Below the pieces are notes generated by a model. The model did not search any database. It saw nothing but the letters and a program-made list of their open reading frames with translations, and had not been told where the DNA came from. A stretch of 64,000 nucleotides of DNA from assembly GCF_009451885.1 (NCBI RefSeq), contig NZ_WIAO01000007.1, positions 124,001 to 188,000 on the forward strand, given 5' to 3'. Shown here piece after piece: positions 61,837 to 64,000 of the stretch (positions are counted from its first letter, which is position 1; every line of letters begins with the position of its first letter). This stretch comes from Glycomyces albidus. Its GTDB lineage: Bacteria > Actinomycetota > Actinomycetes > Mycobacteriales > Micromonosporaceae. A program made the position numbers and the translations under genes.

Positions 61837-62817
61837 TCATTTCTCGACGGCACGTGCGAGCAGCACGTCCCAGCGGCGGAGAAAGTCGTCGAGCCCGTGG
61901 TGCGCCAGGGCGTACGCGCGGGCGGCGCGCCCGACCTCGGCGGCCAGGTCGCGGTCGCCCGCGAGCTCGGCGAGGCGCTTCGCGAGCGCCTCGACGTCGC
62001 ACGAGACGGCCCCGACCTCGGGAGGGAGCGTCGCCGCGGCGGTGCTCGCGACGGCGACGACGGGCAGGCCCAGCAGCATCGCCTCGATCAGCGAGAGCCC
62101 CATGGAGGTCCAGCGGGCCGGGTGGACGTACACGCGGCGCCGCCCCATCTCGGTGTGCAGTTCGTCAAGGGGCAGGTCGGGAAGGCCGGTGAGGGCGTGG
62201 CCGCGGCCGTCTGGGCCGCTGCCGACCGCTTCGGCGGCCATGCCGAACAGGTCGACGGGTGCGGCGGCGCGCAGGGCCTCGAGCAGGTCGGCCCCGGCGG
62301 CCCGGCCGCGGCGCGCCGGTTCGTTCACGACGGCGACGGCGTGCGGCAGCTCGCCGGTGAACCGCGGCCCGGGATCGACGACCCCGTGTTCGATGACGAC
62401 GGTGGGCGCGAGGCCGCTGTCCCACATGAGTCGGTTGAAGTGCGTGACGTGGACGATCGGGATGTCGCTCCGGTCGGCGAGCGGGTGCAGGGTGGTCGCC
62501 GCTCCCGCGCCGGGCGTGTTGTGCTCGACGTACACCGCGGGCACGTCCCGTCCGGGCCGGCGCCCGAGCCATTCCTCGGCGATCGCGAGCTCTTCGGGCC
62601 GCTGGAGGACGATCACGTCGATCTCCGTGTCGCGCAAGGCTTCCACCTTGACCTCGACGACGTCGTCCGACCACGGCCGCCCGGCCCGGCCCAGGCCGAA
62701 CCTGCCGCGGTCGGCGTCGACGGGCAGCAGGTAGCGGTGCGCTCCCTGCACGAACGAGTGCATCCACGACCCGTGGACGTGCCAGGCCAGGATCTGCAGC
62801 GGGTTGGTGTCTCGCAT
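61837..62817 (-). CDS. GT4-like glycosyltransferase, short
   Basis: 326 residues from the ATG at 62817; the longer frame contains shadow sequence of the copper-storage gene. N-terminus is MRDTNPLQILAWHVHGSWMHS, and the donor half has WTSMGLSLIEAMLLGLPVVAVASTAAATLP (E-x7-like GT4 motif). Short for GT4 but with both halves recognisable. Probably co-transcribed with the following GT4. Confidence 0.83.
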   Translation of the reverse strand: MRDTNPLQILAWHVHGSWMHSFVQGAHRYLLPVDADRGRFGLGRAGRPWSDDVVEVKVEALRDTEIDVIVLQRPEELAIAEEWLGRRPGRDVPAVYVEHNTPGAGAATTLHPLADRSDIPIVHVTHFNRLMWDSGLAPTVVIEHGVVDPGPRFTGELPHAVAVVNEPARRGRAAGADLLEALRAAAPVDLFGMAAEAVGSGPDGRGHALTGLPDLPLDELHTEMGRRRVYVHPARWTSMGLSLIEAMLLGLPVVAVASTAAATLPPEVGAVSCDVEALAKRLAELAGDRDLAAEVGRAARAYALAHHGLDDFLRRWDVLLARAVEK

Positions 62818-62873
62818 GGGGCACCCATACCCGCTGCGAGCCGCGTCAACCGTCGGCCGAGGATCGGCGCAGG

Positions 62874-63281
62874 TCAGGACATGGCGGCCTGGAGGTCCCG
62901 GCACACCTGCGCGCATTCGCGGCACGTCTCGGCGCACACGCGGCAGTGCTCGTGCATGGACGCGTGGTGCTCGCATTCGTCCGCGCAGGTCTCGCAGGCG
63001 ACGATGCAGGCGTCGAGCAGCGAGCGGCTGATGTTGGCGTCGTAGCCGGTGTGCCGGGACAGGACGCGTGCGGCGGCGCCGCATATGTCGGCGCAGTCGA
63101 GGTCGGTGCGGACGCATTTGGCGAGCTCGGCGACGTTCTCCTCGCTCAGGCAGGCGTCGGCGCACGCCGTGCACGCCTCGGCGCAGGCGATGAGCGCGTC
63201 GATCGCGTTCGCGAGCCGGTTTCGGTCCAGGTCGATCTCGGCCGGGTAGGTCTCGAGCATGGTCATCGCGGTGGTCGGCAT
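62874..63281 (-). CDS. Cys-rich four-helix-bundle copper-storage-like protein (Csp/DUF326)
   Basis: 135 residues with GGGGGAG before the ATG at 63281. Sixteen Cys, mostly in CxxC spacings along helices (CAEACTACADACLSEE, ACETCADECEHH, CAETCRECAQVCRD), plus a His-rich turn (HHASMHEHC), and no signal peptide. This is the cytosolic Csp3-like layout that stores Cu(I) through Cys along the core. Its link to the glycan genes is by position only. Confidence 0.87.
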   Translation of the reverse strand: MPTTAMTMLETYPAEIDLDRNRLANAIDALIACAEACTACADACLSEENVAELAKCVRTDLDCADICGAAARVLSRHTGYDANISRSLLDACIVACETCADECEHHASMHEHCRVCAETCRECAQVCRDLQAAMS

Positions 63282-63415
63282 GGTCGCTCCCCCAGGTGGT
63301 CGGTCACCGGGGTCGCCGGCCCGACCCGGGCCCTCTACTTCCGGGCCGGGCCGGCGGTCCGGTGTCGCGCCGCGGCGGCGTCGCGATCTGCGACGGCTAC
63401 CCGGCCCGGGCCCGC

Positions 63416-64000
63416 TTATTCCAGCTTGAGCTTCTCGACCAGGCGCGGATAGTCGCCGAACGCCGTCTCCACTTGGCGCGGGCTGAGCCCGTACCGGCCG
63501 AGCTCGTATTCGTGCTGCCGGCCGATGCCGGGCCGGGCGAGCACGCTCGAGAGGGTCGCCGCGTCGGCGTTCGTCCACTTCGCGCCGAGCCGCTCGTACA
63601 GGATCGGGACCTTCTCGTGCGGCTCGGCGGCCAGCCACGGGTACGGGACGTCGATGAACGCCTCCCGCGGCCAGTCGACGCGGGCCTTGCGGGCGCGCTC
63701 GATCGCGTTCGCCTGGAGCTCGAGCCAGGTCTCGCCGATGGCGTGCAGGTCCGGGCTGCGCTCGTGCATCACCTGCGAGGACTCGACGAGCGAGCACAGC
63801 GAGCCGAGGACGGTGATCGGGTCGCGGTGGGTCCACACGACCGTGGCGTCCGGGAACACCTTCCGGATCTCCGGCAGGTGGTCGAGGTGCATGGGGGACT
63901 TGAGGATCCAGCGTTTGCGCTCGCGCCCGTACTGGAGGACCTGCAGCGCGAGCCTGAGGTACTCGTAGTCGGGGAGCGCGTCGCGCTGCTCGAACCACCG
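63416..64000 (-). CDS. Sulfotransferase-family protein (N-terminus beyond window)
   Basis: The 3' 195 codons of a larger gene, open at the right edge. KRWILKSPMHLDHLPEI (5'-phosphosulfate loop region is upstream) and FPDATVVWTHRDPITVLGSL (3'-phosphate-binding Arg/Ser region) match sulfotransferases of the Sulfotransfer_3 type. It would transfer sulfate from PAPS to a hydroxyl. Sits upstream of the glycan operon, so glycan or glycolipid sulfation is plausible. Confidence 0.8.
   Translation of the reverse strand, partial: RWFEQRDALPDYEYLRLALQVLQYGRERKRWILKSPMHLDHLPEIRKVFPDATVVWTHRDPITVLGSLCSLVESSQVMHERSPDLHAIGETWLELQANAIERARKARVDWPREAFIDVPYPWLAAEPHEKVPILYERLGAKWTNADAATLSSVLARPGIGRQHEYELGRYGLSPRQVETAFGDYPRLVEKLKLE

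Noticed and set aside
1..64000. tRNA, rRNA, CRISPR arrays, insertion sequences, phage genes
   Set aside because: No cloverleaf-like sequence, repeat-spacer pattern, transposase motif or phage structural gene was noticed on either strand by eye; a tRNAscan or covariance-model search was not possible.

Overview
The window is very GC-rich, with GC-rich third codon positions, frequent GTG starts, dense operons, Tat/lipobox binding proteins, a pcaB/pcaD pair, an ECF sigma factor of the SigJ type and several TANNNT leaderless starts. All of this fits a chromosome segment of a filamentous or soil/plant-associated Actinomycetota. A Glycomyces-like lineage is possible, but I cannot fix the genus from sequence alone. 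I saw no rRNA, tRNA, CRISPR array, insertion sequence or prophage gene.

Layout. (1) 1-11.5 kb: a ROK repressor divergent from an oligosaccharide uptake operon (family-5 binding protein, two permeases, two ATPases), followed by an intracellular GH42 beta-galactosidase and a GH2 beta-mannosidase. A nested palindrome covers the promoter. (2) 11.6-19.8 kb: MATE exporter, MBL-fold hydrolase, glyoxalase-like protein, a YbaB-like/FAD oxidoreductase/SigJ unit, and a remnant protocatechuate branch (pcaD, pcaB and a 31-codon ORF resembling the end of pcaG). (3) 20-31 kb: D-mannonate dehydratase, CDF zinc exporter, CBS protein, a Cys-rich membrane-anchored protein, NAD-dependent DNA ligase, a secreted PL9 pectate lyase with a LacI-like operator at its promoter, and a NarL-type two-component pair. 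(4) 30.9-43.3 kb: a scar joining a truncated LysR gene to a cysteine dioxygenase fragment, a small P-loop protein, a quinone-oxidoreductase-like enzyme, a one-protein HATPase-LuxR regulator, a lipoprotein, an XRE-NB-ARC-TPR regulator, an MMPL transporter, a cold-shock protein/DEAD-box helicase pair and a UPF0303 protein. (5) 43.4-50.4 kb: a second sugar operon (LplA/B/C-like transporter, GH3 glycosidase, YesL-type membrane protein) behind a clear promoter and a 13-bp palindrome. (6) 50.4-52.3 kb: an alpha/beta hydrolase and a methyltransferase. (7) 52.7-64 kb: a minus-strand glycoconjugate locus.

The glycoconjugate locus is the most interesting part. GmhA, a bifunctional HldE and a GmhB-type phosphatase fused to a GT2 glycosyltransferase supply every step from sedoheptulose 7-phosphate to ADP-D-glycero-D-manno-heptose, the precursor best known from Gram-negative LPS. 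They sit in four-base-overlap coupling with a GT9 heptosyltransferase-like enzyme and a NodU/TobZ-type carbamoyltransferase. A second GT9, an SDR and two GT4 enzymes flank them, and a sulfotransferase and a copper-storage-like protein lie just upstream. The simplest reading is a pathway for a carbamoylated, heptose-containing surface glycan or glycolipid in a Gram-positive cell. The product is not deducible from sequence.

Taken together, the segment describes a plant-polysaccharide user (pectin, mannan/galactoside and GH3-substrate modules, each with its own operator) that also makes a heptosylated surface or secreted glycoconjugate.
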